This document shows, piece after piece, positions 14,701 to 27,800 of a DNA stretch of 64,000 nucleotides; the stretch's first letter is position 1; each line of letters opens with the position of its first letter. The DNA lies in assembly GCA_963082975.1 (NCBI GenBank), contig OY720345.1, positions 27,164,611 to 27,228,610 on the forward strand. Direction: 5' to 3'. The notes below the pieces were generated by a model. That model was not told the origin of the DNA, ran no database searches, and was given only the letters and a program-made list of their open reading frames with translations. This DNA comes from Labia minor. Its lineage: Eukaryota > Arthropoda > Insecta > Dermaptera > Spongiphoridae. A program made the translations under genes and the position numbers.

Positions 14701-17700
14701 TAAGTTAAATTTGTAACTTATCTTTATTCAATTGCGTTTCACGATGTTGATGGAGATCAGGCACTGATTTTGAAATGTTTTTCAATTTTTAATCTTGTTG
14801 TATGTAGATATTATCAGTCCATAACCTCACCAGGAGGCACCATTTGTTTCGTCGAAAACTAGTCCTTAAGCCTAATTCTCGTGCTTCAGTTTTAAACCCT
14901 TTTTTTTGTTTACTGTAAAATAAATGTTTGGAGAAGGATTAGATATGAATAGGTATTATTAAATAATTATACTCAATTTGGGGTGTATATTGAAGAATTT
15001 ATTAGCCCCAAGAAGGGAGAAAACCTTAGTATAACTAAGGAAAAAACTCCCTGAAGATTATTCCGTTGATGAAAGCTATATGCATACGTAAAGGAGTGTG
15101 TTTGTTATAAATGTTAATTGTATATAGTAATGATCAAGAGGTCTGTTATATGATAATAGCCAATAGGCCTGATATAAATGCATTGAATGATCGTTCGTAA
15201 TGGCGTCACAGTAAGTTGAGCCAGCGTTGAGCGAATCATTCGTATATATATATTAAATAAATACCTTTTCGATTTGAAATATGTTATATTATAATACATT
15301 ACGATTACACAATCCTGATATACATGTTGAAATGTGAATATTGAAGAATGAAGAATATTAATACAATATTGTGTAGAGAAACGTGTTGTCTTTCAGCTGT
15401 TGTCTTGACGGTCCACCTCAAGCATGTTATCCAATATGTCTCCCAGCCCATCCACCCCAAGCTAATTTCCATCCCTCTCAGCATATACGAATCATAGCGA
15501 GCCTATCCGAACCAACCCGAACCCTCAACAGTTACCTTAGTCTCATAATTCAAAAAACGTAGAATAATATTAATAGAAAATTATTAAGTGAAATTTAGAT
15601 TTGGCTTAAACATATATATATATATATATATATGCTGTCATGCTTGTCTAAAGTGCGGCCCAAAACCCTTTGTGATGCGGCCCAAACGCAAATTATGAAA
15701 ATATTTAAATTTACTAATTTTTACTAAAAAAAAAATTAATGTTTGCAATATTTACCGACCGACGATAGTAAGGGAGGTATTGTTTTCACACCAAATTTCA
15801 CATGTGGAGATATTTACATATCTCCACGAATCATGCATTTTCTAAACAGAAAAAAGTATTTTTAGCATGATGTCTGTCCGTCCGTCCGTCTGTCCGTCCG
15901 TCCGTCCGTATAGATGTATACAGCCTGAACGGCTCAACCGATTTTGATGAAATTTGGTATATTTACCTAATGCATCAGTGGGATGAATTGATCAACTTTT
16001 GGTGCAATTCCGGAAACCGGAAGTGGTAGTATTAGCGATCGACGATAGGAAGGAAAGGGTTATTTTCACACCAAAGGAGATTTTTTTATATATCACCACG
16101 AACTTTGTATTGGTTTTATCCTCTAGAAAAATCATATTTATTAGTTTTTTCTTGATTTAAAATTATATGACGTCATCCAGCCATTCATGACGTCACAGTC
16201 TGGTCTTACATATATATTATAAATAAAATAAAATTAAAAATATTTATGTTATATCCATATCTGTTTTTTATTACATTAATAGATATATTAAAATTATTTG
16301 AAATTGTTTCTGTAGCTGGAAATTAATTTATTTCAAACAGTCGGTCGGTTCGGACCTGGCCACAGGCCAACTTATTTTCATATTCATTTATAATTTTTTA
16401 AATATTTCTATAATTCAAATAAAAAAATTATTATAAAAAGAAGTTATTTTATTTTAATATATATATATATATATATATATTGTAATATATAATCCTAAAA
16501 AATACATTTTTTAAGAATATAATAATGCGAAAGCTAGAACTTTCATTTTTGAACACATTGTGCTAAATTAAAGAAAAGGACGTTTGGTCATGGGACATGT
16601 TGTCTGCACATGTACAGGGACCCATCCATGTGTTCAAAGTGGGGGAAGGTTTCATTATTGGTGAAAATGATATTTGAGTTAGTCTTGATCAAGGTTTGAG
16701 AAAAGTGAGACAAACATTTTCCTGGCTGGAAGGGCATCTCATACACAACCCCTTTTTTGAGAAATGTTGCTGCACAATCGGTGTCCCAGTTAAATCCGCC
16801 GGACGACATTCAAGACTCAAGTCTCCAATGAATTCTCAATTCCTTAACTACACAATATACTAACTGTGGTCGACCATTGGTAATTAATCATTAATTATAA
16901 TTGCAATTGCTAAAATATAAATTAAAGTTCTTTTAATTTATATTTATATTTTTTTTACGGTACCTTTCAATATATTTTAATTTCATATTAATTTCATTAT
17001 TATCTATTTTTGTAATATTAATTCTCCTAGTTTATTAAATAAATAATTTTTAGTTATAATTTTTTATATAGCATTTTTTAATTGAACCTATTCAATCTTA
17101 TCATTTCCAATATCAACCTTCGTGGATTCAATAACCCTTTTTGTATTATGCAAAATTCATCCAGAGTGCTACCAATTAATTAAACTAATTTTAAACCCAA
17201 ATTTTCTCATAAAATACCGACCCCCCTTAAATCTTATACACGACAATATACAGTAAATCCTCTTTATAAGGACATTCTCAAAACAGTGTTAAAAACAATG
17301 TTTATTGTGAATTAAAATGAATGAAATAACTATTAGACGTGTCCTTATAGAGAGGTTTTACTGTAGTTAATTTTATTTCCATTTGTTGAAAAAATATTTA
17401 TGTACGACCCAGCATATTTTTTTTTTTTTTGCAACGTGGCCCTCGAATGGTCATAGTTTAGACACCCATGCTTGAAGTGATATGTAATATTTTGATGAAT
17501 GTCTTTTCTCCCTTTCTAATAAATTTTAAATTACTTCATTTCAATCAGGAATCACCTGGATATTCTGTTTTTAATATCTCGCCAGAGATAGTATTACGAT
17601 CACGAAAATTTTTGATGTCGAGATTTTGATGTTTGTATACGTTTTTAAGGTCCCTGAGTCATTTTCACTAAGAATGAGAACAATGTCTGTATGTGTATGT

Positions 17701-20700
17701 GTGTATGTAGACAAGATTACGCAAAAACGGTTTGAGCTAGAATCATGAAATTTGGTACACGGGCATTATTCAAAATTCGTATTTTTCTATCAATTTTTGA
17801 GAAATGTAGCTCTTTCAGAAGAGGACCATTACCAACCATATTTTCATTTTTTTCCTCTCAGCTGAGCGTAAAAGTAACGATATTTGTTTGATAGTTTTAC
17901 ACATGATTAAAAATTCAATAAAAATGCTGAAAGTACCAGAATTAGTTTTTTAACACTGCAAATCACGCGCCACCACGTGACGTGGTGCCATCAACAAAAA
18001 GCCAAACATGTTTAATAAATATTATTTATTAATTTTAATTTATAATTTAATTTATATATAAAATATGTTAATTAATCCAATTCAAATTGCGAGATAGTCG
18101 AGTGGAGACACTCCAGATTTTTTTCTATATTTTTAATCTAATCAACCAAATTAATATTCCTTTTGGAGAGATACATAGCCAAATATTTAACTTTTATTAA
18201 AATAAATAAACAATTCATTGAGATGTTATTTTTCTTTGTTAATATTGTTTATTGTTAGTGTATGTGTGTTTATCAGTTTAGTTTTCTTTTGAAATCTCTT
18301 TCTCTCTCTTTGGCTTTGAAGCCGATATCTGAAATCACTTGTAAGAAAAGAAGTGTTACGAAATGAGGGGATTATTATGATTGCATGGGAGTCTTCCGTC
18401 CGCACTGGCAACAAAAATCTATATGAAATATCAATAAACATGACTCGCTTTGGAAACCAATGCGACTCATAGAGGAGGAATTTTAGAAATTATATTTCTA
18501 CTGGATATAATAATTCTGGAATTCTATACCAATATAAATAACATAAATAATAAATTAATTAATAATTAACGATTTGGACAAAATAATTTTATACACATTT
18601 CATATACATTTTAATAATAAATAGAGATTAAAGAAAGTGAAATTGAACGGAGTAATAGAGTAACGAAGTTGGTTCAAGTTCATAGATCTATATAAAATTT
18701 ATCTATTTATTGTTTTGATTATTTATTGATTTTAATTTGATTAATTTTTGTAAATATTAAAATAACATTATTCAGAAGATGATGAATTTTTGTTTAATTT
18801 TAGTGAAAAATTATAATTATTGTCATTTTTAGTGATTTAATGTAACATATCTTCTATAAATATAAAAAAGGTTTTTGTCTGCACATTGCTCAGAATTTAA
18901 AATTTTTTTGCATATATTCGTGTTTCTTGACCTCTAGAATCCAAAAGTGAATTTAGAATTTTTCATGTCTGTCTGTCTGTTTGTCTACCCGTAAATTCTG
19001 ACGTCATAAACTCAAAATTGGCTGAACCGATTTCGATGAAATTACATCACAATATTCTTACATACCTCTATTATAGACTATAAATTTTATTAATATCTAA
19101 TCAATAACTTCAGAAATTAATTTTTTAAAATATGATATGTGCAGCTCAAAGAATAGAATGTTTATAATATTTATATTTTTATTTTTCTAATATTTACAAT
19201 ATTTCATTTGATCATATTGGCCTTTTTAACTTATTTAACACACTGAAAACATTCACCTTGCGATTATATTACCTCTTTTAATTTGTAAGATTATATGAAT
19301 AAATAATTTTAATTTTGATCTCATAATTGGATTTTCACGTAAGTTTTTAATATGGGTGGACAATGTAGGAAGGGACTTGAGTGAAATGACAGGGTAGGAG
19401 TAAGATGGTTATAGCTCCGTATGGGAACACTTGGAGAAATAAACTTTCAACCAAATACTATGTATTTACTTCGAGGGTACAGAGCAGAGCCCCCGTCTAG
19501 GTGTGAAGAACGCCGAAGGCCGTCTGAGCAGCTAGTTTCATATATTTTTTATTAATTTATAATTCTTTCATTGATATGTATTTTAATCTTTTAAGTATTT
19601 ATTTATTCTTTTCTTTTAATTTAAGCAGTAAGAGAGAGATTTGTTAGAAAATTAATATTTTGTTTAAACATATATCTAAAATGCTCCACGGAGGGTAGCT
19701 ACGGCGTTTGCCTGCTAAGCTTGTGAACTCGGATTCGATTCCCGAGCCTGGCAAGGTAATTTTAGTATTTTTTAGTATTTTCTAGTACGATGTTCATCCA
19801 ACCTACGTGATCAAATTTGGGAAGCTATTTGAAATAAAAATCCGATCAAAAATAAAAGAATAAAGAATAAAGAAAAAGGATGAAAGAATCCTTTGTACTG
19901 ATTATACAACACCTCTACCCCGCTTAGGCCGAAACCTACTCGAAAAGAGGTTTACTATAAGATAAAAAAAATATAACTACAAAATAATTATAAATAAATT
20001 AACATATATATACATTTTTAAAAAAATATATATATTATATATATACACACATTTTTTAAAAAATATTACTTATATATTATCTGTTATAATCAGGATGTGT
20101 GAATAATATAAATTTAAGAAAGTAAATCAATTTTTCTTTATTCACGGAAATGGAAAGAATGTGAATTTTACTTTCATTCATTACTTATAAATATATGTTC
20201 GTTCAAATATTTAATTAGTTACAAAAAAAAAATGTTCCAAAATATTAAAATGAAATTTTTTAATATCCGTTTGTGTGAATTGAATCAAGGGAATAAAATA
20301 TTTCCGTTTTTTTTTCATTTTAGATATGACACTGGCAGTTGCGAATTGGTAGCAATCCCTGGGGATCATGTGGACACTGGCCGAGATCTTTATCCTGATA
20401 GGGATTACGATTTCTTTACTTGGGATCGAGCCAATCGGGATTGCATCGACGGACCAGGCGCGGGCGGTGGACGTCCCGGTACCGGATATTGGGACGATCG
20501 ATCTGGATCTCATGGAGGTGTTGGAGGAGGAGGAGGTGGTGGAGGTGGAGGAGGTAAATTGAATATTGAACTTAATTTTTTAAAACAAATATCTTATATA
20601 AATCAGTAATTAATTATATTAATAAATCAAAGACAAATTGGTTTTATAACATTTTATTTAAAATATTTATTTTTTCATACATTAAATATTTATTAATTAT

Positions 20701-21811
20701 TTTCATTTAACTAATTAAGATAATAAAATAACGGTTATAAATATTTAAACAGGAGGCAAAAATTCAACAACATTAAGTAGAAAAATAAAATCAAGATGAT
20801 TACTTTCAGAAATTGCAAATAAAACAAATGACGGTGCACTTGATCCAGGAAATGCTTAAAAAAAGCACGTGGGAATTAAATATTTAATTTAATTAATATT
20901 CTTTTCTTCTCTTAATAATATTATTAACATTATTATTATTATTATTATTATAATTCTAGAAAATATTTTTATTTAAATTTTGAAAATTTTATTGGGTAAA
21001 AATAAGAGTTTTATAATACTAATAATAAGTACCTGAAACACCGAGCTATCACTCGACTCTTTATAAAAGATATTATATACAATTCTTTAATTATTTATTA
21101 CAATTATTAAATATTACATCATTGCATCAATCTGATTATTCAAATGAATGGTGAACTTGGAATCCTCAATAATAATAAATAATATTAATAAAATTTAAAT
21201 AATATTTTAGTGAAAACATATTAAAAATTATAAATCTATCTAAAAATTAATTAATAAAAGAAAAATGAATAAATAAATATAAATTAATAATTTAATAAAA
21301 AATAAACACGAAAATAGATAAAAAAAAACATAAAATTAACTAATAAAAATTTATAAGAATTAACCTAAAATTAAACCACCAAACTGATTAAACAATTGTT
21401 TTTAAAATATCACAAATAAACTTACAATGTTTGCAAAAGAAATAAGTTAACTTTTAGATTGTTGTAGTGGAAGATTAATAAATATATTTCGTAATTTGAT
21501 TCTAAAATATTATTAAAATAAATATTTTTAATTTTATTTCGAAAAAAAAATATTAAAATATTTTAAATATAAAAAAAAATATTAATACATTTTCAATTAA
21601 AAATAATGGCAAGAGACAAATATGTATGACTTAGTTAGTGACGTCATATACATTTAAATTAAGAAAAAACTGATGAAGATGATTTTTCTACAGGCTGAAA
21701 CCAATATAGATCGATTTGTCTTTATTGATATTATCTATTGAGTGAATTTCCAAAAAAATTCTTCTAGCGGTTAATTAATAAATTAATTCAAAATTATACA
21801 AATATATATAC

Positions 21812-21852
<41 letters not shown>

Positions 21853-24800
21853 TTTTGCTAGTATAATAAGATAAGATAATTATTACAAGAATAATAAATA
21901 TTAATATTTCATTAATTTTGATATATTTTTTGCACTTTATTTGAATTACAAATTTTATTAAGATATTAATTAAACAAATACAATGGATAAGACGTTGGAA
22001 CACAATAAGTTTTTAATTAGATCAGAGTTTTGAAATAAAAAGTGTATATATGATTTATTTAATATTGTAATTAAATATTTTTTTTTCTAGGACGTTGGGA
22101 CCATGGAGGTGGAGGAGTTGTTGGTCATGGTAGTCACTGGGGAGGCGGCGGTGGTGGTGGACGTTGGTTCGAAGGTGGCGGGGGTACCCGTTATGGGTTC
22201 GGCGGAGGTGGAGGTGGAAGCCATCCCAACAGCCCGAGACCACAACCTCCTGTCGGCTACGGCACTGGATATTCCTACGGTCATCCATCGGACCGACATG
22301 GGCAACATCAAGGACCATGGGGTCCCATTCAACACCAGGGACCCAAAGATTATGGTCCTTGGAGTTCGGGTGGGAATCGCGGAAATGGATACAGTTATGG
22401 ACATGGAGGAGGACACAAATACCATGAATCCCGAGGCGGACATCATTGGCATTCATATGGTGGCAATCAAGGGGGCAGTTATTTACCACCATGGAGGCCT
22501 GGACCCCCTCCATCTGACCGGAATCATCAATATTTACCCCCCTACTCTCCAAGAGATGGTTAGTTCAAAATAACTTTTAAATCTAAAAACAAAATATATT
22601 AATCAGTATTATTCGAATTAAAGGCCAGTCAATATTCTTATTATGAATTTCAATAAATAAATAAGGTTGATCGCAGGAAGAGAAAAATTCAAATCTTTAT
22701 GTTAGGAATAAAATACCCGTCGATTAATTTTTTCCGTTTTTTAGAATGTTTCCTTCGAACACGTTCCGGATTTCGAGTGGATCGGATTCTGGCTAAACAT
22801 CTAATTGCAGTAACATCCCTTTACCAATGTGAAGAAGAATGTGCCAAAGCACCCTTCGGATGCAATACCTTTAGTTATAGGTAAATCAAATTAATCAGTA
22901 GAAATCAATCCCTCTGTTACATGAAGTAGAAATGATAATGGGAAGGGGGAGGGTAGGGATTGGAGGGTTGTGGCTCAGAATAGGGATACTTGGAGAAGTG
23001 TGGTTGCTGCGGCCAAGAACTTTCGAGTTCGGTAGAGCCACAGAGATAGATAGATAGATAAATCAAATTAAAGAAAGATTCACTAGAAATAAAATTTAAA
23101 ATTAATTTAATCAATAAATAAGCGATTAATATTAATTACAATTTTAGGAAGTTTAAAAAAAAAATTTGAAAATAAGAAAATAAGAAGAACGGAATTTTAT
23201 AAACGGGATTAATTTTATTGAATGAATGACTAAAATTTTGATCATTTCTTTATATATACGAATATAAATAGCGGGTTTGATAATAAATTCAAATGAATTA
23301 AGTAATGTTTATAATGTAATGATGTTGAAGTTGGGAGAGAGTTGGATTTGGATGGAGGTTCTTAGAATAGAGACGTGTGGTTGGTTTGGCTAAGAACTTT
23401 TGAATTTCTTAAAGCCTGAGATAGATAGATAGTATTTTAAGTAAAGATTAATAAAATACTTGAATTCACAATTATAAATTATTTCTATTACAATTTAGTC
23501 AAATGAGATAAAAAATAAAATAAATTGCAAAAGAAGTCTTATAATAATTGACATTTTTTATGTTTTTAAAAAAACTTTTTAATGAAATGAATCAATGTCT
23601 GTTGTACTTTGTTAATTGTCATATTGTCATAGTATCAACAGTGAATAAATTAGAATAAAATTAGAATTCATCGATAAGAGATCTTTTGTCATTCCTTTTC
23701 TCTCCTATGAACTTGAAAAGTTCATGCAATACAAATGAACTTGAATAGTTCATGCAATACAAATCAGATGATGCATACTGATCAAATTAATGATGAGCCA
23801 TAGTAATTATATCATTATCGACTTTTACTTTTCATTTCATCTCAAATTAAAACATAAAAAAATCAATTAATTTAATGGGATTAATATTAAAATATAAAGT
23901 TATGTTTGTTTTTTAATAAAATCTAAAATTTTTATAATATAAATATATTATTTAATTGCAGAAAATAATTTATTATTAACACACTATGAGCGGGGCGGGT
24001 ATTTGTACCCGTTGCGGGGACTGCCACTTATAAGCGGGGCGGGTATTTATACCCGTTGCCACTTAAATGAGGGATATATATTAGTTATCGTTTAAAATAA
24101 GTGATTTTAAGTGACACAAGGGAAAATATATATTATATAAGTGGCAACGGGTATAAATACCCGCCCCGCTCAGTGTGTTAATATAATATAATTATTTTTT
24201 TTATAACTTTTTGAGCATATTTCTTTCATCGGTGAATTGAAGGGAGTGGTTTTAAGATTATGTAGAATTTTTTACTATCTCTCCAGACTCTCTCTATAGT
24301 GTTGCGATCTCGAAAATTTTCGATGTCGAGTTTTTGATGTTTTATAAGTATTGAAGGCTCCTGAGTCAATTTCACTAAAGTTGAAAAAAATGTCTGTCTG
24401 TCTCTCTCTCTCTGTGTGTGTGTGTCTGTGTGTTTGTAGAACAAACAAAAAACGGTTTGAGCCAGAATAATAAAATTTGCTACACGGATATTATTCAAAA
24501 TTCATAGTTTTCTATCAACTTTTGAGAAATGGAAGAGGACCATTTTCTACCAATTTTCATTTTTTTTTCCTCTAAACTGACCGTAAAAATGAAGATATAC
24601 TCTATGTTTGATAGTTTTTCACATGAATAAAAATTGTATAAAACTGCTATATATTAAAAGAATTTTAGCTTGATTGAATCGCTGAAAATACCGGAATCAA
24701 TTTGTTAAATTTCGACTTAAAAATGAAGGTAAAGGGTTTAAATTTATATTTAATATATGTTAATTAATTAATTTAATTGAACAAAAATACTATACTGTAA

Positions 24801-27800
24801 ATTTAAATTTTTTTAAATTAATTAACCCAATTCATTAATACTTATAATTTATAATTTAATTAATTAAATTTAATATATGTTAATTAATCCAATTCAAATT
24901 TTTGAGATAGTCGAGTGGAGAAACTCCAGATTTTTATAAATACAATTTAATTTTAATTTTTAAAAAAATCTTCCTTAACCATTAAAGATTTTTTGAAGTA
25001 AAACAGAACCACCATAATGTTTATTAAAACTTATTTTAGGACCATTTCTACAATATTATGATATAACTAGTGGTGTCAGGCCGGAGGGGCATTGGGGGCA
25101 CATAAATTTAAAAATTATTAGTTTTGTAACTGAGAACCTAAAAATAAAAAAAAAACATCTTTAAATTACGTATAAGTATAGTCTAAACGTTATGAATAAA
25201 TAAATAATTTATTTTGTCAAAATTTCCCCCCCCCCCCCAACATAATAGATCACACTACGCCACCGGATATAACCCAAATTTTTTATACTAAAACTGACTA
25301 TTTAATTATATCGTTGGCATTTTGGTTATATTATACTAAGTGATGATTTTAAATGTAACTAATTAAAATAATTATTCTAATTAATTTATTAATAGAATTA
25401 TAATATTTCAGATAGGTAATTGAAAAAAAAAATCATTAAATTTTTAATTAATAATTAGAAATTCAATTTAAATATTTTTTTCTTTTTTAAATCATTAACA
25501 ATCTTTTAATATCATTGAGGAAGTGGTACTTGCTAGAATGTATTTGTGTGTATGTGATTTTGCTGAGAGATGAATGAATTTAGGAACCGCGCGACGACCT
25601 CCATGTGTTGTTAGACAATGGATGCTCTCAGTACACCGGAAGTGCGCTGAGCTCACGGCCTTCCCAGCAGCAGCCGACTTCTTCCGTTCACATTTGCATA
25701 TTTAACGAATGTCTTAAAATTTTCAATTTCTAATTACAATACATTCAAGATATGGATCATTTTTACTAAGATTGGGATGAAAAATGATCCATCTATATTT
25801 GTTCATTTCCTGTTTTTTTTTTGTTTTTTTTTATAATATAAAAACAATTCTAATTAAAAAATAAATATACTTTTGTAAGGGATTTGAAATTTTTTTAGTT
25901 TCAAAAATGCTAATTATAACCTTTTTTTTATAATTATGTTTTATTTATAGAAATTTGTAATTTTGTATGAATTAATTAATTATAGATATACAGTTGAACC
26001 CCGTCAACCACACGAGAATTGCCATTTGACTGCCCTGGAGTATCGAGACTTAGATCCTTATATTGATTTACTACCTGATCGGGATTATGATATTTACACA
26101 CGAAATGATTATGCACGAGAATGCTTTAATTTGCCAAATAATCTCCCCAGGCAGGACTCTTATCCTCCTCAAAGTGGTCTGTAAATTAAATTTTTAACAA
26201 TTTTCCATCATTTATTTAAATATTGATATTATTAAAAGTTGAAATTGAAATTCTTATTATATACATATAGAGTGTTTCCTACGTGTTCGTACTGGACAAA
26301 GATTAGATCGTGCATCCATCCGAGATTCAATTAGTGTTCATTCTGCTGGAGAATGTGAAATTGAATGTCTTCGAGCAAAACAATTTACATGTCGAGTGTT
26401 TAGCTTCAGGTAATTAAATGATCAATTAAATATTAAAATATATAATATATTTGTTTAGTTATATAATAAATTAATTTTATTTATATTTGTTTAAGATATG
26501 GTTCATCTATTATTGGAGGACCTTCAGAAAATTGCCAATTGTCTGATTTTCCATTTTGGGAATTAAACCCAAGGCATGATTTAGTTGAAGATCGTGGTTA
26601 TGAATTGTACGAAAGAGGAAGTTTTGGTCATGGGTGTGAAATTAATTACTTTGCTGCTTTTTGGGGTGGAGGTGGTGGGGATGGACATTATCCCTCTTCT
26701 GGAGGATCTTACTTACCACCTGGAAATGCTGTGGGGCCACATGGGCGACCAGATGGACCATCACTTGGATCCAATGGCCAAGGTATCGTTTATTTATAAT
26801 TTAAATTTTTAGAAGAAAATTTAATATTTAAATTTTTTTTAGGTCATTACGGGGCTAGTTATGGTGGATCTTATGAAGTAGGATATGGAGGATCTTACGG
26901 AGGAAGTTATGGGGGAGGATATGGTGGATCCTATGGAGGTGGACAGGGCGGATCCTATGGAGGTGGACTGGGCGGATCCTATGGAGGAGGACCTGGTGGA
27001 TCTTTTGGAGGAGGACATGGTGGATCCTATGGAGGACCACATGGTGGTTCCTATGGAGGAGGGCATGGTGGTTCCTATGGAGGAGGACATGGTGGTTCCT
27101 ATGGAGGGAGTTATGGCGGAGGTCAAGGAGGATCTTATGGCGGAAGCTTTGGAGGAAGTCATGGAGGATATCCATTTAAACCTCCTGGAGGATCATATGA
27201 AGGAAGCGGGGGCAGTTCTTATCTACCACCATTTCCAAAACCAAATGATCAATGTATATATATTATAAAATAAAATTAAAAAATAAGAAATTTAATTCGT
27301 TAGAGTAATTTTAATATAATATTTCAATTATTTTTTTCAGTATGTTATATTGGCTATGGCGGCCCTGCTAGACTTTTACCTCCTTCTATTAAAAAAGCCA
27401 TATCAGTGCCAACTGAACTGGATTGTAAATCGGAATGTAGTAAAGCACGTGAAGAATTTCATTTTCATTGTACATCACTAAGTTACAGGTATTTATCATA
27501 TTTTAAAATTTTAAAAAACAAACAAAATAATATTTTTTCACTAGATCGGAGAATTCACGAAATGATCCTGGTCCAAATTGTTTACTGAGTGAATATGATC
27601 AACGTGACTTGAGGCCAGGCGAAGATTATGCTCAAGACCAAGAACATTGGCTCTTTGCATGGAATTCTTTGGATCCAAGATGTGAATTACATGATCATAT
27701 TAGACCCGGTGGTCCTCCTGGGCCTTGGACATCTGGGCCTCCGCAAAGGCCACCAAATGGACCTCCAATATTTTTCCGTAATTCTCCACAATTTCTTTTA

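Larger units (their letters stand above)
15639..17473. mobile_element. hAT-like composite element with nested insertions
   Basis: The left end CATGCTTGTCTAAAGTGCGGCCC and the right end (GTGGCCCTCGAATGG...TTTAGACACCCATG) are inverted versions of each other, the type often written CAGGGGTGTCTAAACTGTGGCCC in hAT elements. Between them lie a family B copy and a pogo-type MITE. No clear 8-bp duplication seen at these borders, so the ends may be shifted or degraded. Confidence 0.4.

Noticed and set aside
19690..19760. Functional tRNA gene (Ser-like)
   Set aside because: Box A and B are recognisable but acceptor and T stems do not pair well; the same body occurs at 7.4 kb, so it is a SINE.
22055..22573. 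Overlapping ORFs on both strands around 22.1-22.6 kb
   Set aside because: Shadows of the Gly-rich exon 4; only the frame that continues from exon 3 and into exon 5 was kept.
26839..27175. Two minus-strand ORFs over exon 9
   Set aside because: Reverse-strand shadows of the 30-bp Gly-Ser-Tyr repeat.
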